5,655 nt of DNA from Bacteroidales bacterium (GTDB lineage: Bacteria; Bacteroidota; Bacteroidia; Bacteroidales; NBLH01): assembly GCA_027083715.1 (NCBI GenBank), contig JALWNR010000220.1:1-5655 (forward strand). The letters are read 5' to 3'. Below are positions 4,749 to 5,655 of the stretch, in pieces. Numbering within the stretch: the stretch's first letter is position 1; each line of letters opens with the position of its first letter. Below the pieces are notes generated by a model that saw only the letters and a program-made list of their open reading frames with translations, did no database searches and had not been told where the DNA came from. A program made the translations under genes and the position numbers.

Positions 4749-5655
4749 TTAATTATTTTTTCTTCGTCTTTCTTCTTCTTCTAATTCTTCTTCGGTTTTA
4801 CCGAATAATTTTTGAAAAAGTCCTTTTTTCTTTTTTTGAATAGGTTCTACGCTTTTTTCAATATTTTCTTTATTTAAATTTGATTGATCAATAAGTCCTT
4901 CGTCAATAGTGCTTTTTTTGGTTTCTTTAGGTTTTACTTCAAGGGCTTCTAAGGTTTTTTCGTGAATATCTTTTAATCTTGCCAATCGTTCTTTAATAGA
5001 GAGATTTTCAGTACTAACTTCTTTTTTATTTTGAATAGTTTCATTTACCGTTAAGTCAATAATAGTATTTTCTTTAGGTTTTATTTTTACTTTTTGCATT
5101 GGATGAGTTTCAATTTTCTTTTCCATTGCTGTTTTTTTAGTAGGTGAACTTAAATTGGATTGAAAATCAAATAAAATTTCTTCAATACTCTTACCTTTTT
5201 CTTCTTCGTGACCAATTAAATATTTTTCGGCATAAATATAACCACTCTCTTCTTCAATATTTTTTAATTTTTTATATAAATTGTCAAAATAACGGATGGT
5301 TTGTGGTGTTGCAGTTTTTCTTCGGTTATAAATTGCTAGTAAATTACCTTTTTCGTCTTCCTTAAACCCAAAGTCTGATATAGCCCAATAAAATTTTCCA
5401 TCTTTAGATAAGTTTTTAACTAAAACATTAAAATTTTGTTTTGTCAATAAGTGTTCCCACATTCTTTTAAAAATGATATTTGGCATATCAGGATGTTGTG
5501 TACAATGCATCGTTTTCCCTAATAATTCATATTCTTGATAGCCACTAACTTCTACAAAATAATCGTTTACAAACTCAATGATACCATCTTTATCAGTTTT
5601 GCTCATTATTTCTCTGGTTGGATCTAAAATAATCTCTTGATTTATAATATTAGAT
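4749..5655 (-). CDS. PAS domain sensor protein (Aer-like PAS, charged tail), 5' end beyond the window
   Basis: The frame stays open to the window edge, 16 codons upstream of the first ATG (5604-5606), and reads ...EIILDPTREI before MSKTD. In Aer-type PAS proteins this segment is part of the domain, so the real start is off the window. Numbered from that ATG, the PAS domain covers about 1-100: SKTDKDGIIEFVNDYFVEVS, GYQEYELLG, HPDMP (38-42), MWEHL (49-53), and the last strands with LVKNLSKDGKFYWAISD. A helical segment follows (about 103-150). The rest (about 155-285) is Lys/Glu-rich and low in complexity, with a probable coiled coil (about 203-225), and ends KKKKGLFQKLFGKTEEELEE. There is no transmembrane, methyl-accepting, kinase or GGDEF domain in view. 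PAS domains of this class bind cofactors such as FAD in Aer; the Arg before HPDMP in Aer is Gln37 here. Ligand and output are unknown. Confidence 0.85.
   Translation of the reverse strand, partial: SNIINQEIILDPTREIMSKTDKDGIIEFVNDYFVEVSGYQEYELLGKTMHCTQHPDMPNIIFKRMWEHLLTKQNFNVLVKNLSKDGKFYWAISDFGFKEDEKGNLLAIYNRRKTATPQTIRYFDNLYKKLKNIEEESGYIYAEKYLIGHEEEKGKSIEEILFDFQSNLSSPTKKTAMEKKIETHPMQKVKIKPKENTIIDLTVNETIQNKKEVSTENLSIKERLARLKDIHEKTLEALEVKPKETKKSTIDEGLIDQSNLNKENIEKSVEPIQKKKKGLFQKLFGKTEEELEEEERRRKNN

Noticed and set aside
5144..5365. 73-codon plus-strand frame opposite the PAS gene
   Set aside because: It lies wholly antisense to a well-supported coding region, and its Phe/Tyr/Leu-rich product is what the complement of Lys/Glu-rich codons gives.

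Overview
The window is AT-rich (roughly 30% GC by eye). Nearly every gene lies on the minus strand. The protein types, the TAnnTTTG-type -7 promoter elements and the flavobacterial character of MutL and its small partner point to the Bacteroidota, most likely the family Flavobacteriaceae. No genus can be named from the sequence alone.

Layout, following minus-strand transcription from the right. (1) 4749-5655: a PAS-domain protein of the Aer-like HPDMP class with a long charged tail. Its reading frame runs off the right edge, so the gene is 5'-truncated by the window. (2) 4624-4731: a large imperfect inverted repeat just after its stop codon. (3) 3796-4748: a 950-bp spacer holding two further inverted repeats, a decayed fragment that looks like the C-terminus of an IS110-type transposase (4231-4374), an overlapping unassigned fragment, and a terminator-like hairpin that would shield the next operon. 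(4) 3795-929: a tight three-gene operon, made of a small single-pass membrane protein (TAATG overlap with mutL), mutL, and a rhomboid intramembrane protease 6 nt after mutL. A good Bacteroidota promoter lies just upstream of it. (5) 791-204: an ECF sigma factor with its own candidate -7 element, followed by a previously uncounted 46-codon ORF (11-151) whose coding sequence contains a perfect terminator-like palindrome.

The mutL operon is housekeeping: mismatch repair plus two membrane proteins of unknown partnership. The sigma factor has no recognisable anti-sigma partner here. The observations most worth following are the lost endonuclease signature residues in MutL, the small ORF overlapping a hairpin downstream of the sigma gene, and the spacer with IS debris upstream of the mutL operon. 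I see no sign of a defence island, CRISPR array or other complete new system.
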